From Akebia trifoliata (taxonomy: Eukaryota > Streptophyta > Magnoliopsida > Ranunculales > Lardizabalaceae): a DNA stretch of 64,000 nucleotides. Shown piece after piece: positions 44,801 through 63,198 of the stretch; positions within the stretch are counted from its first letter, which is position 1, and each line of letters opens with the position of its first letter. The notes under the pieces are model-generated. The model was not told where the DNA came from. It worked only from the letters and a program-made list of their open reading frames with translations, and did no database searches. Location: assembly GCA_017979445.1 (NCBI GenBank), contig CM030714.1, positions 42,202,826-42,266,825 of the forward strand, written 5' to 3'. Position numbers and translations under genes: made by a program.

Positions 44801-45888
44801 TGACTATGTTTGATAGAAAATTCTTGATGAGTTTATCCAAGCGCACCTCATTTCTAGACATGATAAATAGAGAGAGAGTATTTTGGAATACTAGCAAGTG
44901 TACTCTTAGTCAAAGTAATATTGCCACCCTTGGAGAGGTATCTAACTTTCCAATATCCTAACATTTCCCCCACTCTCTCAATCACAGAATCACAAATAGA
45001 TCAACTCCCAAGGGCAGATTTACAGTGAGGGCATTTGGCCCCCACAAGAATTTTCAAAGGCTATGGATTAGTAAGCCATTGCGACAGATTTTTTAGTGGC
45101 GGATTAAAAAATCTGCCACAATTACCCCCACCAAAATTCTCCCCCCTCCCCCCCCCCCCCCACCCCCCAATAAAAAAAAAAAACTTTTTTTTTTTTCACA
45201 TTTAGTTGTCCCCCACAAAAAAAGTGCTACCCTTGGTTTTCCCGACATGGGCAAAATTCTGGCTCCGTCCCTGTCAACTACTATAAGCATCCCAAAGTCC
45301 AAGATAAGAAGCAGAACACGACTTCACCAAAGAACCCAAGCATATTGACTTCCCCTACCCCAAAAACCCCTAGATTTTCTTGAGGTTCACAATCAAACCC
45401 AAAATAGTTTCAAAACAACAGAGAGCGCCATAATTATACCTAATCTCCAGCAAAAAAATATCTGTAATACACACCTCGGCATAATAGAAAACAATGAGAA
45501 CATTCTCACCATCCTCCTGGACTTTCAAAAAGAACCCTAACCCTGAGTTCAGATTACTAAAGAATAAAAAAAACAAGTTTTTACTTATCTACGATAAATA
45601 CATTTCAGATTAAATTCAAGCCACATAGACCATGAATATCAAAATTATACCAAATGGGGGGAAAAACATATATCGATTCCATAAGAGTTGGATAAAACCC
45701 TTTTTTTTAATTATTTTTAGCTTATAAATCTCAGGTCAAATGGCATTGAATGTTGGATCAAAACCCATAAAATTCTTCTAAAAATCGAGAGAAGAGGAAA
45801 AGAAGATCAAACCTCCCTTTGCGGAGGGTGTTTTCACGGAAGACTTTCTTGCTTTGAGTGAAAACCCTTTTCCGCCTTTCTCCGCCAT
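32828..45888 (-). CDS. NRPD4: RNA polymerase IV/V subunit 4 (RPB4-like), nine exons, 231 aa
   Basis: Exons on the minus strand: 45888-45813, 37459-37382, 37210-37136, 37009-36908, 34912-34801, 34684-34607, 34487-34454, 34374-34306, 32899-32828 (TAG). All introns are GT-AG and the spliced CDS is 696 nt in one frame. The product starts MAEKGGKGFSLK and has a Lys/Gly-rich N-terminal third. The RPB4 fold follows: CLMDCEAAVVLQGIQEQL, HYTNPQSVRRVLETL, ISDGEICLIANLCPETADEV, FALIPSLK. These match Arabidopsis NRPD4/NRPE4 (RDM2, 205 aa) better than Pol II NRPB4, which lacks the basic tail. It pairs with subunit 7 as the polymerase stalk and acts in RNA-directed DNA methylation in the nucleus. Intron 1 is 8353 bp and full of transposons; a hAT element starts 66 bp upstream of the ATG. 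The last exon is duplicated in truncated form at 12967-13021. Confidence 0.92.
33376..33843. mobile_element. Degenerate hAT-like non-autonomous element in NRPD4 intron 8
   Basis: TAGGGCTGGGGC at the left and, inverted, TAGGGCTTAAAATGGG at the right resemble plant hAT ends. The interior is rich in GGATCCGG, CAGATCTGG and GGATTCAGG words. No matching 8-bp flank is visible. Confidence 0.5.
34950..35345. repeat. A-rich dispersed repeat in NRPD4 intron 4
   Basis: It begins GGTACACTGGCATTACCCAT and contains GGGTTTAAATCGGCAAGG..AAAACTTT, which recurs at 44235-44290 as GGGTTTAAAATGGCAAG..AAAACTTT. A run of about 16 G lies near 35226-35241. The class is unknown. Confidence 0.4.
35380..35757 (+). mobile_element. 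LINE 3'-end fragment with A-rich tail in NRPD4 intron 4
   Basis: The frame 35419-35622 includes TWEIWKECNGRIFED, close to the conserved WEIWKERNxRIF word near the C-terminus of plant L1-type ORF2 proteins. Non-coding sequence and then a CAAAACAAAACAAAA tail follow. It is 5'-truncated as usual for LINEs and in the opposite sense to NRPD4. Confidence 0.7.
35758..36907. other. Rest of NRPD4 intron 4, no feature recognised
   Basis: Mixed-composition sequence. A minus-strand open frame at 35713-36009 has no motif and overlaps the LINE tail. Nothing else is supported. Confidence 0.4.
37460..39833 (-). other. Proximal part of NRPD4 intron 1
   Basis: AT-rich intron sequence without exons. Its only structure is the diverged tandem repeat at 38541-38970 and short A/T runs. 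The tail (39420-39540) has similarity to 45440-45540 around a CATCCTCCTGGA-like word, suggesting a broken dispersed repeat. Confidence 0.45.
38541..38970. repeat. Diverged tandem duplication, unit ~205-215 bp
   Basis: Both units run CACCAGACACAA..GCATTGCA, TTAGAAGGGT, TTTACCAATCTA, CCATGACCTTG, TTAGCTCATTATCAGAA and CTGATTGG in order. Unit 1 is about 38541-38745 and unit 2 about 38746-38970. Confidence 0.75.
39834..40430. repeat. Tandem duplication (~298 bp) across an LTR insertion junction
   Basis: Two near-identical units start at about 39834 and 40132 with ATTTGTTCTTTCAAACCCTA. Each includes about 210 bp of flank, the AAAAG target and the first ~90 bp of the LTR (TGTAATACCCCGAATT). The duplication therefore happened after the LTR element inserted. 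Confidence 0.85.
40338..43221 (+). mobile_element. Solo LTR, 2884 bp, with 5-bp target duplication (AAAAG), in NRPD4 intron 1
   Basis: It starts TGTAATACCCCGAAT and ends GGGACGTGACA, flanked by AAAAG at 40333-40337 and 43222-43226. The long LTR and these ends fit Ty3/gypsy LTRs. No gag or pol is present. It accounts for a third of the 8.35-kb intron. Confidence 0.85.
43615..43735 (-). mobile_element. SINE-like tRNA-derived repeat (family 1, minus strand)
   Basis: On the minus strand TAGCTAAGTGGTCAAGAC resembles a Pol III A box and GGTTGAAATCCC a B box, about 45 bp apart. A second copy with the same order is at 55900-55990 on the plus strand. Two independent copies support a real family. Confidence 0.5.
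44505..44605 (-). mobile_element. SINE-like tRNA-derived repeat (family 2)
   Basis: On the minus strand TAGCTCAGATTGTTTGATAG (A-box region) and GTGGGTTCAAGTC (B box) are tRNA-like, followed by a T-rich run. The acceptor stem does not pair, so it is not a functional tRNA. Confidence 0.4.
45009..45273. mobile_element. Non-autonomous hAT-like element, C-rich, near NRPD4 exon 1
   Basis: The right end, inverted, is CAGGGACGGAGCCAGAA as in the 19622 element; the left end is decayed. TCAACTCC and TCAACTAC flank it (7 of 8). A long C run lies at 45145-45165, and an inner palindrome pairs GGCAGATTT..with AAATCTGCC. Confidence 0.55.
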
Positions 45889-47189
45889 TGCTGCAATTCA
45901 GAGAAGCTTAAGTTGTACTAAAAAATGGAGCCCAAGCCCAACGCCCCAACTTGCATGGTTTTAAAACTCGGTTTCGCGTCTCGTCTCGTCCTAGTCCAGC
46001 CAAGATACCGAGTTAACTTGGACAACACGTCTCGTCTCGTTTCGAGTTGTCTCGTTCCGCATTGAGACAATAGTTTTTGACCCTTTAAAAAAATCTAAAA
46101 AAATTCAGAAATATCTCCTATTAAAATAATAAAGCCAAAAAAAAAAAAAAAGCATTAAACTTTAGAAAAAAAATTCAGCATTAAACTTTAAAAAAAAAAT
46201 TCATAATATATCTATTAAATAAATTAATTAAATACTTGCATGATTACATATGTTTTATTTTCATTACACAAGTACATCAAATTTATTTTTCAAATACAAC
46301 ATATAAAGAACACTAAACTTATCATCAAAAAAATCAAAATACTATCATGGAATAATTTATAATAGAATATCGATCCATTTGAGTTTTCTCAAAATAACAC
46401 ACAGGCACTATCAAACTTTTAAATGAATCATTCTAGAGTTTCATGTAAACATAAGAAAACATTGAGTTGTTAGAAATCAATCAAAGCACTAATTGCAATT
46501 CAATCAAATGCAAATACATGATAACGAATAGGTTTATACATGCAAAAATAAATCAAATATTAATATAACATTATGTTTGAGTTTAACCTAATTCGAATAC
46601 AAAGCAAACATGGACTAAGAAATACTATTGTAAAAATATAAATCATAAAAGTAAAGCACCACAATAACATGAGTTGAGATTTGCACTGATGTTTGATAAA
46701 ACATGTAACTTACTCACCTATAAAAGATATTTTAAACAAAAAAATAAATCAGAAAATGATTAATTAGATATATTTGATAAAAAGTAAGAAGATTGATAAG
46801 TTAAAATCAACATAAAAGTATTTTTAAATCAACATATTATTCTTGTTCCTCATAATGAGGATAAGATTGACAATTTACATAAAAGAAAAAAAAAACAATA
46901 AAGACGTCAGTTGTGGTGTTGCTCGTGTTAGTATGAGTATGCTCATTTTATTCATAGCTCGAGCTTATTTGTCCGTGGTATGAATAAGAACATTTGTACT
47001 CATACACACTAATAGATTGGTTATAACCATAATAAAAACTACCATGTCCAAACTCAACACCATAGTTGTTAGATACATCATTTTAGTTTATACATGTCTC
47101 TTGGGAATATCCATAATAATCATAATTTCTATCACCACCACTATAATATTGAGTATGAGTTTCATCATCATCATCATCACTACAAAACT

Positions 47190-48810
47190 CTGTCAATCTG
47201 ACCAATCTCTTCCGTCTCTCTTTAAATGCATAGCACCATGGTCTGTATTTTGTGTCGTGATCACGTTATTAGTTTCATTAGCATCCCATGCTTTATTTTG
47301 CACAGTCTCTCTACTAACTCCATCATCATCATTACCACCACTCGGAGATGGAGATCTACTCATATCTCTCTTGGGCTGGGTACCAATCTCCTTATCTAAC
47401 CAAGATAAGTCATTCTCATCCATCAAAAGATCTTCTATCTTTCTCAATTATTAGGGCGTAACAATTCATGCCCCTTAGTAAATGTTTTCATCAAACTCAA
47501 GAATTTGTTAATATTTTGTACAATTCTTATTATTTGTCAACATTTTGAAATAGTACGATAAATAATGGCAATTTCCCTATGTCCTCCAAAATTAGGTCGA
47601 TGATATGTGTAACACACAATATCCAATACATATGGGATTTTCTAAACATTATATCCAAACTTGTAGCTTGATATGATGCTTAATTATTTATCACAATTTG
47701 AATAACATTATTTTCACCGATTTCATCTATTATATTATTCATTAATCCACGTAAGCAATTCGATATCTTAGTAATTCCAGTTGCATTGATTGATTTGTGA
47801 AATATCATATTCTTATCATAATATATACCATAAAGTTGATGATAGTCATCTTTTTTTTTTATGATCACCCATTACACATCATGGTACAATCATAGATTGG
47901 TTATTTCTTTTTAAACGATCCGATATAATCTTTTAACTCATCTACTTCCATATCCAAATATTTTCCTCCAATCTCATATGGTGTAGGACTCTTAATACTA
48001 CTATCTGCCTTTGCAATAGAATCCATCATAGTCTGGAAATATGGACTTTTAACTGCATGAAATGAAACTGAGTTGAAGAGAAATTTTTTTGTAATTGTCC
48101 GGCCAACCTTATTTAATAATTTGTTCACATTCTATGATCCTCTAATTTTTGTTTTTGTTTTTTTTTTTTTTTTTTTTTTGACTTCTTTTGACCTATACAA
48201 GAAATGATCCAATCATTTGCTATAAATATCATGTACAAATTTTTTATCTGTTTCAATCATTGTTCAAAAATTTTAAATTATTTATCTGTCTTTCACAATT
48301 CATGACCATTCTTAACACTAAAAGTTCAAAATAATCCTCCACTTTTCTCATTGTCTTAGATGAAATGTCAACTCTTTCACCCCCACTTTTAGAACTATTA
48401 GGGATCTCTGAAATTGAATGTTTTTTTCGATGATCGTCTTCTTGTAAGGATCGTCGACTCATATCAAATATCATTCTCATATAGGCATTTTTTTCTCCTT
48501 CAATAGAATCGAGTGACTTTATCATCAAACTCACTCCCACCTCCAGACATTTCATGTAATATTTTCATCGATGGTTCTTTTTGTCTTTTTTTGTTGTTAA
48601 TTTCAATTTCACTATCATTTGTATCATCATCAACAATCGAGTCTCTTGGGGACATTTTGAACACACTGTCACTTCTATTTTAGAAAACAAATGTTCTGTA
48701 AAGCTTGTAATTTCCCCACTCATTACTTTATCACAATAATTGCATTTTACTTTTTTTTTATTCCCCTCAAATAGAATGTCATGCTTCCAACCAATGTCCT
48801 ATTCCCTAGG
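47190..48810 (-). pseudogene. Decayed hAT transposase
   Basis: In N-to-C order on the minus strand: a BED-type zinc-finger start (DIGWKHDILFEGN, KCNYCDKVMSGEI, near 48790-48680), a linker frame (48555-48253), a middle segment (48128-47901; VSFHAVKSPYFQTMMDSIA, PTPYEIGGKYL) and a DUF659-like segment (47868-47680; IDEIGENNVIQIVI). A C-terminal frame (47447-47193) follows. Frameshifts separate the parts and the dimerisation domain is not recognised, so it is inactive. Confidence 0.8.
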
Positions 48811-50419
48811 CATCCTATAATTTATAAATAAATATATAAATCAAATATTTTGTAAAATTAATAAATTAATCAATATAAAAATCAATACATTTATGAAGGG
48901 TGGGTCAAACTAACATTGAAACCATATATTGAAAGAGTAAGTACTTCCTTTAATTTTCTAAAATTTGAATACCCTATATTAGGTCTACATTTTAATCCAA
49001 TTACTTCAAGTTGCTTAAAATTTGATAAATAAGATACAAGTGGCACAAGAAAATAATTGATAAATGGGGATCGTTGCGGTCCGGCACATTTTTTTATCTC
49101 TTAACCATTACAAATTAGAACACACATCACACATAATTTAATAATAAAAAAAGGAAAAAAAAAATATAGAGAGAAAACAAATCTCAAGAGAAAAGAAGGA
49201 AGAAGATGAAAAAACCTTATTTCCTAGTACAATCAAATTGTCAACTAAAATTAAACCATAAGTCAATCACACATTCAAATCATGGTTTTTAAAAAAAAAT
49301 ATACTAAACCCAACCCATAAAAAAATACCCTAAATCCTAACCCATCTACTTCACTCATTATTTTCAAAGTTCAAATCCATTAAAATAAAACACATTTTTC
49401 ATCTCTTAACCATTAGAAGTTAGAAGTTAAAACACACATCATTTTTGGAGAAATTTGGAAATCAAATAAAAAAGAGATGAGAAAATTCAAAAAATCAATC
49501 TGAGGTACAAGAAATATTATTATCTTTAAACCAATAGTTGCCCCCATCACATAAACGTGATCGATAATAGGTTGTCGACAACGTCGATTATAAGATACAA
49601 TAGATTGAATTTGAATTCTTGTGCATTAACTTGTCAAATCTAATCGCATTCCTCCAAACACCAATATCTAAATAGCACTTTAATTAAATAAGAGAACTTG
49701 TGGAGAAGTGTTTAAAACACAGATTTTAAAAAAGTTTGTGTGCTGAATTTTATTTTTTCATTTAAAATTAATGAAAATAACAATCTTTAAATAGCTTACA
49801 AAGGGTGTGTAAGACAACCTTTCAAAGCAACCCAAAGGATCAATGGGGTGCCAAATTAACCTTTGGGTTTGAAATTAATTTGATAAAGACCAAGGGAGGG
49901 GTGCAACTTTTAATAATTAAAAAAATAAATTAATAAATAAATAACTGTTTTGAAAAAGTAACTAAATGGATACAATAGTTGAACCGAAATCGATTCCAAC
50001 CGTTTGAATTAAAAAAAAAATTCTCTAACACATCACACATAATATTAAAAAGAAAGGGGAAAAACAAATAGAGAGAAGAAGGAAGAAGATGGAATTTACT
50101 TGATTTGGAGGAAGATGAAGTAAATCCACTTCAATTTCATTTTGAATCGGATGAAGAAGATGAAATTTTCTCTCAAACCCTTTTTTTTTTTTTTGTTCAC
50201 TTGGTTGAAAAGATGAGCAAAAATCAATTTGGGGGTGAGATCATATGATTTCAAGCATGAAAACCCACTTATCTTGTTTGTTTCGAACAAGATTTTGCAA
50301 AATCTCGATTGAGATGTCTTGTTTATCTTGCAATATCCTACCGTCTCAAAATACCATGTCTATCTATCTCATCCATGCTTGATACCAAGTTAACTCGGGC
50401 GATATGTCTCGGTCTCGGA
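48811..50419. other. hAT element right arm, no gene
   Basis: AT-rich sequence with a diverged repeat (CATCACACATAATxTxAxxAAAAA..GAAGGAAGAAGATG at 49125-49215 and 50032-50092). Minus-strand frames here are low-complexity. Confidence 0.5.
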
Positions 50420-50570
50420 CGAGTTTTAAAACCATGCCAATTTGTGAAAATGAAATTTAAGTTTTAAAAATGATTCTTCTTACATCAAAAGCGACATACT
50501 GCAAAATATTATTTTATAATCCATATATTCAAGATTAAAACCACTAAAGAAAAGAATTTTTTTTTCTTAT

Positions 50571-50669
50571 AGCTGCTATTAGCACCCCAACTTTTCTACT
50601 TATTACAGTTAAAAATAAAAAGTGAATGTTTGAGAATAAGTAAAAGTTGGGGTGCCAATAGATGCTCTC
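50571..50669. mobile_element. Short fold-back MITE (AGTTGGGGTGC family), copy 1
   Basis: The arms GCTATTAGCACCCCAACTTT and the inverted GAGCATCTATTGGCACCCCA are separated by about 55 bp. A related single arm is at 50870-50910 and a second element at 51393-51506. Confidence 0.6.
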
Positions 50670-51392
50670 TCATTTTCTTTAGCTAGATTTTTTTTTTTTA
50701 AGGGTTTTATATGAGCCTAATCATAATTGTAAATAACTTGTGAAAATGTTATAAGGAGTGTTTCAATGCTTTGTAATGTTGAGATAGTAATTTAAGCCAA
50801 ACCTTTGTAATGTTTGGAGAGTCTGTTTTAATCCTTAATTCTGAGTATATAAATAATTTAATAAATTGGGGTGTAATAAGTAAAAGTTGGACTGCAAATA
50901 ACAACTCTCTTTTTTCTCTTTTTTTTTTTTGGGTGAAAATTGAATGTACAAAAGTATGAAAAATGAACATTTTGATTTACAAAGAAAAACTGGAAAAATT
51001 ACTTTACAAGGGATTTCTATCGACATACCCCTAACTTTTGAACAAAGATTTCTTGTTTCGGAATTTATGTGCTAAGTTGATAGTCCAATACTCAAATTAA
51101 TAAACTCTTTTCATTTTTAATGCCCCCTCCTTCCCTTTTAATGGTTGAGATTGATGATTCAAATTGTCGAGATCGACAATTCAAATCATTGATAACAACC
51201 TTTGCTCCAATCATCAAGATCAACATTTGCAGCCATTGAGATTAACGTTTATGAATTGTTGATCTCAATCTCAACGATTTAAGTTCATTGTTTTATAAGG
51301 GTGCCACGCACCCACCACATAAGGGATTGAGATTTAATCATGTCATAAATCTCAATGACAACTTTCAACTTTATTCCTCTTTTACTTTGAAA
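50670..51392. other. No gene seen
   Basis: AT-rich sequence between two MITE copies. At 51150-51290 words such as TTGATGATTCAAATTGTCGA and GATTGACAATTCAAATC recur in both senses. No coding frame is credible. Confidence 0.4.
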
Positions 51393-51506
51393 ACTGCTAT
51401 TGCTACACCAACTTTTATTAATGCCAAACCAATCCCTAAGTAAATCATCAAAGATTTGCACATTAGTTGGTGTGGCGTTAGTAAAAGTTGGTGTGACAAT
51501 AGTAAC
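51393..51506. mobile_element. Short fold-back MITE (AGTTGGGGTGC family), copy 2
   Basis: The arms GCTATTGCTACACCAACTTT and the inverted GTTACTATTGTCACACCAAC have a second inner pair around TGGTGTGGCGTTAG. The design is as in copy 1. Confidence 0.6.
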
Positions 51507-51670
51507 TCTCTTTGTTTTCCCCATTTTCAAGGTTACCCCTCTAACATTATTGCTTTTCCTCTTCCATCTCTTTCTAAGGATATCTTTCAACTTTATATAT
51601 TGTATTTTCTCTTCTCCTCCCATTCTTCAATAATATCTTCAACCTTAATTATCTCCTTTTTTCTTCTCTT

Positions 51671-52250
51671 TTCTAATAATTTTCCTCTAATTTTATTGTT
51701 TTTCCTCTTCTAACTCCTCAACCCCAAAGAGGATGTTCATGCCGGTAAGTACGGGCAAATTCTTGTTTTAGCTAAAGTACATTTACTTCTTATTATCTCA
51801 TTAATTAATATTTATAAACTATTTAGTATCCTTAAAAATGAGTTATAAATGAAACAAACCCACCATTCGGGTCCTTCATATGGTTACCCAAAATCAAATC
51901 GAAAAATATTTGAGTCAACGATGGTAAAAGCCAAAATCGACTAATTAGTTTCAGATACATTTCTAATAATTTTCCTCTAATTTTATTGTTTTTCCTCTTC
52001 TAACTCCTCAACCCCAAAGAGGATGCTCATGCCGGTAAGTACGGGCAAATTCTTGTTTTAGCTAAAGTACATTTACTTCTTATTATCTCATTAATTAATA
52101 TTTATAAACTATTTAGTATCCTTAAAAATGAGTGATAAATGAAACAAACCCACCATTCGGGTCCTTCATATGGTTACCCAAAATCAAATCGAAAAATATT
52201 TGAGTCAACGATGGTAAAAGATAAAATTGAATAATTAGTTTCAGATACAT
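51671..52250. repeat. Tandem duplication, two 290-bp units
   Basis: Units 51671-51960 and 51961-52250 are nearly identical, both starting TTCTAATAATTTTCCTCTAA and ending GTTTCAGATACAT. Only a handful of bases differ, so the duplication is recent. No gene lies in it. Confidence 0.92.
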
Positions 52251-53693
52251 CGGGTAATCAGGTAACTATTAGTTGATATATATTGGTTTAGTTTGTTCTT
52301 ATGAGCTTGTTGGAATGTTTTTTCAAGACTTTCTGTTGTAAACATTGGAGTTGTTTTCACTTAATACTTGCTAGTAGTGTAGTAGATTCTTCTCTTCCTG
52401 TTTTGAATTGGATTGTATTCTTTGTTTTATTTTTTTCATAGTTTGCAAGTCTAGATAAGTCAGTATGAGCTGCTCAATTGGGCTTAGGACCAGATACATA
52501 TTGGGCTTGAAATGGGTTGTATTAATGGTCCAACCCTTTTGGGCCCAGTAAACAATATGATGTCTTGACTCTTGATACAGCTAGGCCCAATCAACAGTTA
52601 TAATATGAACAAGCAGCTAATTAAATTGATGTAAAATGGTTTATATCACCAAGTTAATATCTTCATGTGTAGGCCTTTTAACTAATCTCCTGATGTGGCC
52701 TAAGTCAGTCTTTCTCGAAATCTCGAAGGCACTCAATCATTAATGATGACACTCAAACAAGTGATTTAAGGGATAACCCTGAGAGCATGGTTTAAAATAT
52801 TAAAATGTGGGAGACCAATACAAAACATTGGCTCCGAAACATTCAATGTTTCAGGAATTTATCAGGTATATATCAAAATATATAGGTTTGTATGAAATGT
52901 ATCAACCGATACCATATCGATTTTTAAATTAACCGAATCAATCAATTGATGCGACGTTTTAAATTTTGCCTGAGAAATGAACCATTTCCCTTCATGTAGA
53001 CTTGGGGAAATTTATTTTTTAGAGAATTGTACCATTAATTACATTCCTTAATATTTAAGAGATAAATCTAGAAGTACTCTTAAACATTCTCCTGGTATAT
53101 AATTCAACTTAGCACACTGACTAAGAAACTTTTAAGAACACTGACTACTAGAGTATTGGTAATAAATAACACCAAATGAAAGTTCTACGACAACGAAGTG
53201 ATTAACATTTTCACCATTTTCTTCAAACATTTACGCGAAAATCACAATGATCCTTTGCTGACAATTGTATGATTCATGGTTAAGATTTTATCAAGTATGG
53301 TCAACCAAACCCAAAAAGAAAAAAGCTTCTTTCGACGAGGTTTTTTATCCCCAAATAGAAGTCTAGGAAAATCTACTCAGTGGAGTTAGCATTGAACAAT
53401 GCAATTGCTCGTGACCTATTTGTTGTAGAACTTAAAGAGTGAAGGAGGTTCCACAAGTATAGAAAAACCACAAAGGAGCACTGAACCATCCCTGCCTAAA
53501 TTTACTCAGCCATGTATAATTCATAATTGAAACACATCAACACAATTTAAAATAGAAAAATACCATCTTCGTCCTAACACTCAACAATCTGATTTGAAAG
53601 TTTTTTCCATGCCTTATAGTCTTAATAGATAGTCTAGAAAGAAAGAAATATCTTTAAACAAAGATCCCCAAACATTAAATTAAACACAAAACC
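52251..53693. other. Region downstream of the CBL stop codon, no gene seen
   Basis: It must contain the CBL 3' UTR close to 53693. A stretch at 52785-52985 (GGTTTAAAATATT to GCGACGTTTTAAATTTT) looks like an old hAT-type repeat similar in style to 63420-63640. Nothing else is recognised. Confidence 0.4.
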
Positions 53694-61789
<8,096 letters not shown>

Positions 61790-62456
61790 GATATTCCCCT
61801 CTCGTCAACACACTCCATACCTGAGCAAAAGGAATATGAAGCATCGCTCAAGTGATTTTGATCAAGAAAAAAATCCATATTTGGTTAGAAAATTGAAAGT
61901 ACCTTTTGGCCATTTACTGATTTTGCTAATCCAAGCCCAAATGCAGGGGATCATAGAAATTGGAGTGAACTCAAAACATAATGCTGTTGACAGTGACATA
62001 AACATGTTCATTACTGCCAGATCTTACAAGAAATACCCTTTTAACGTTTAAAGTGAATATATATGAGAATGACTACTTTATGAGAATTCTCAGCCTTTAA
62101 TCAATATTGCATGGAGCAAAAGTGACATTTGTGTTTCACATAAATCATTTGGTCCTCTAAACTGAAGAACCAAGCAATAAAGATATTAAATTTCAATTTT
62201 GGTGTCTATTTATGTTAGCCTAGGAATGGAAATATTTCAATTAGTGCAAAATTAATAGAATTTTTGGAAATGACAGAAATATTGAAGAACTTTTCATTGA
62301 CACTGTAGAAAATGATAAAATAGGCACTAAGACACGCTCATTAAGTGATCAAAGTATAATAAACAATCATATGGAGTGGGAAATCAAAGATCAACATTTT
62401 GCTACAAATAGCGCAAGTATCGAGAGTCAAACAGTGAAGAATAATAATACCTCACA
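61790..62456 (-). other. CBL 5' flank (5' UTR and proximal promoter)
   Basis: The region directly upstream of the CBL ATG. A plus-strand frame (61764-62051) overlaps exon 1 antisense and is not supported as a gene. No certain TATA box can be fixed. Confidence 0.45.
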
Positions 62457-62715
62457 GGGTATTTTAGAAACAACCCCCTTGTAAAATTGGTGATCTTAGG
62501 TTTACATTGCGTTCTCTTGATGATTTAACGGTGAAATTTTGATTCTTTTCAAAATGCTCTTTAAATACTTAAATTACCCTATCAAAATTTCACTGTTAAA
62601 TCAACAAGAAAAAACAACGTTGACTTACGGTCAAGGGGGATAAACCTAATCTTGCATTTTGCAAGGGGTAAACCTAATACCACCAATTTTACAAGGGGGT
62701 GTTTCTAAAATACCC
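62457..62715. mobile_element. MITE with ~45-bp inverted ends in the CBL promoter
   Basis: The ends GGGTATTTTAGAAACAACCC and the inverted GGGTATTTTAGAAACACCCC continue as CTTGTAAAATTGGTG..TTAGGTTTAC on both arms. The length is 259 bp. It starts 668 bp upstream of the CBL ATG. The target duplication is not obvious. Confidence 0.75.
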
Positions 62716-62848
62716 AACTTTACATGAAAATCAGAATAAATAATATTGCATAAACTACATACAATTTAATATGTAAAACATTGAAATGAAAAACTACTGC
62801 ATTAATGTGTTATTATATATATATTATATATATATATATATATATAGG

Positions 62849-63198
62849 GTCCCGTTCAGCAACAAACATTTTGGCAAAACATTTTTCAAAACATGGGTTA
62901 GAGGTTTTGGAATAGGCTGTTTTTGGTGAGGATGATCTCTATGGTGAGGAGATCATCCTCACCCAAAATCAGCCATTCCAAAACTTCTAGCCCCAGTTTA
63001 CAAGTTGAAAAATCGTGGACCGTCCCTTTTTTGTAAATCATTTTTTATGGGGTTAGAAGTTTTTGGAATGGGCTGATTTTTGTGATGATGATCTCCTCAC
63101 CGTAGAGATCATCCTCACCAAAAATCAGCCCATTCCAAAACCTCTAACCCATGTTTTAAAAAATGTTTTGCCAAAATGTTTGTTGCTGAACATTTCCC
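62849..63198. mobile_element. MULE-type MITE, TA-flanked, upstream of CBL
   Basis: The ends GGGTCCCGTTCAGCAACAAA and the inverted GGGAAATGTTCAGCAACAAA enclose two hairpin cores. The ends match the element with the 9-bp duplication at 20566, yet this copy sits in (TA)n on both sides. It shows that one subfamily uses both kinds of site. Confidence 0.82.

Larger units (their letters stand above)
43227..45008. other. Distal NRPD4 intron 1 with small repeats
   Basis: No exon is seen. It contains two tRNA-like SINE fragments (listed separately), a copy of the A-rich repeat around 44235-44480 and otherwise AT-rich sequence. Confidence 0.4.
45954..50436. mobile_element. hAT transposon, 4483 bp, inserted 66 bp upstream of the NRPD4 start codon
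   Basis: Perfect 17-bp ends CATGGTTTTAAAACTCG (inverted at 50420-50436) are flanked by CCAACTTG (45946-45953) and CCAATTTG (50437-50444), an 8-bp target duplication with one mismatch. Both subterminal regions carry GTCTCG and GAGTTAACTTGG words. It encodes a decayed transposase on the minus strand. It separates NRPD4 from its original upstream sequence. Confidence 0.85.

Noticed and set aside
47017..47454. Plus-strand 145-codon hydrophobic frame
   Set aside because: It is antisense to the decayed hAT transposase. Its apparent membrane segments come from AT-rich codons.
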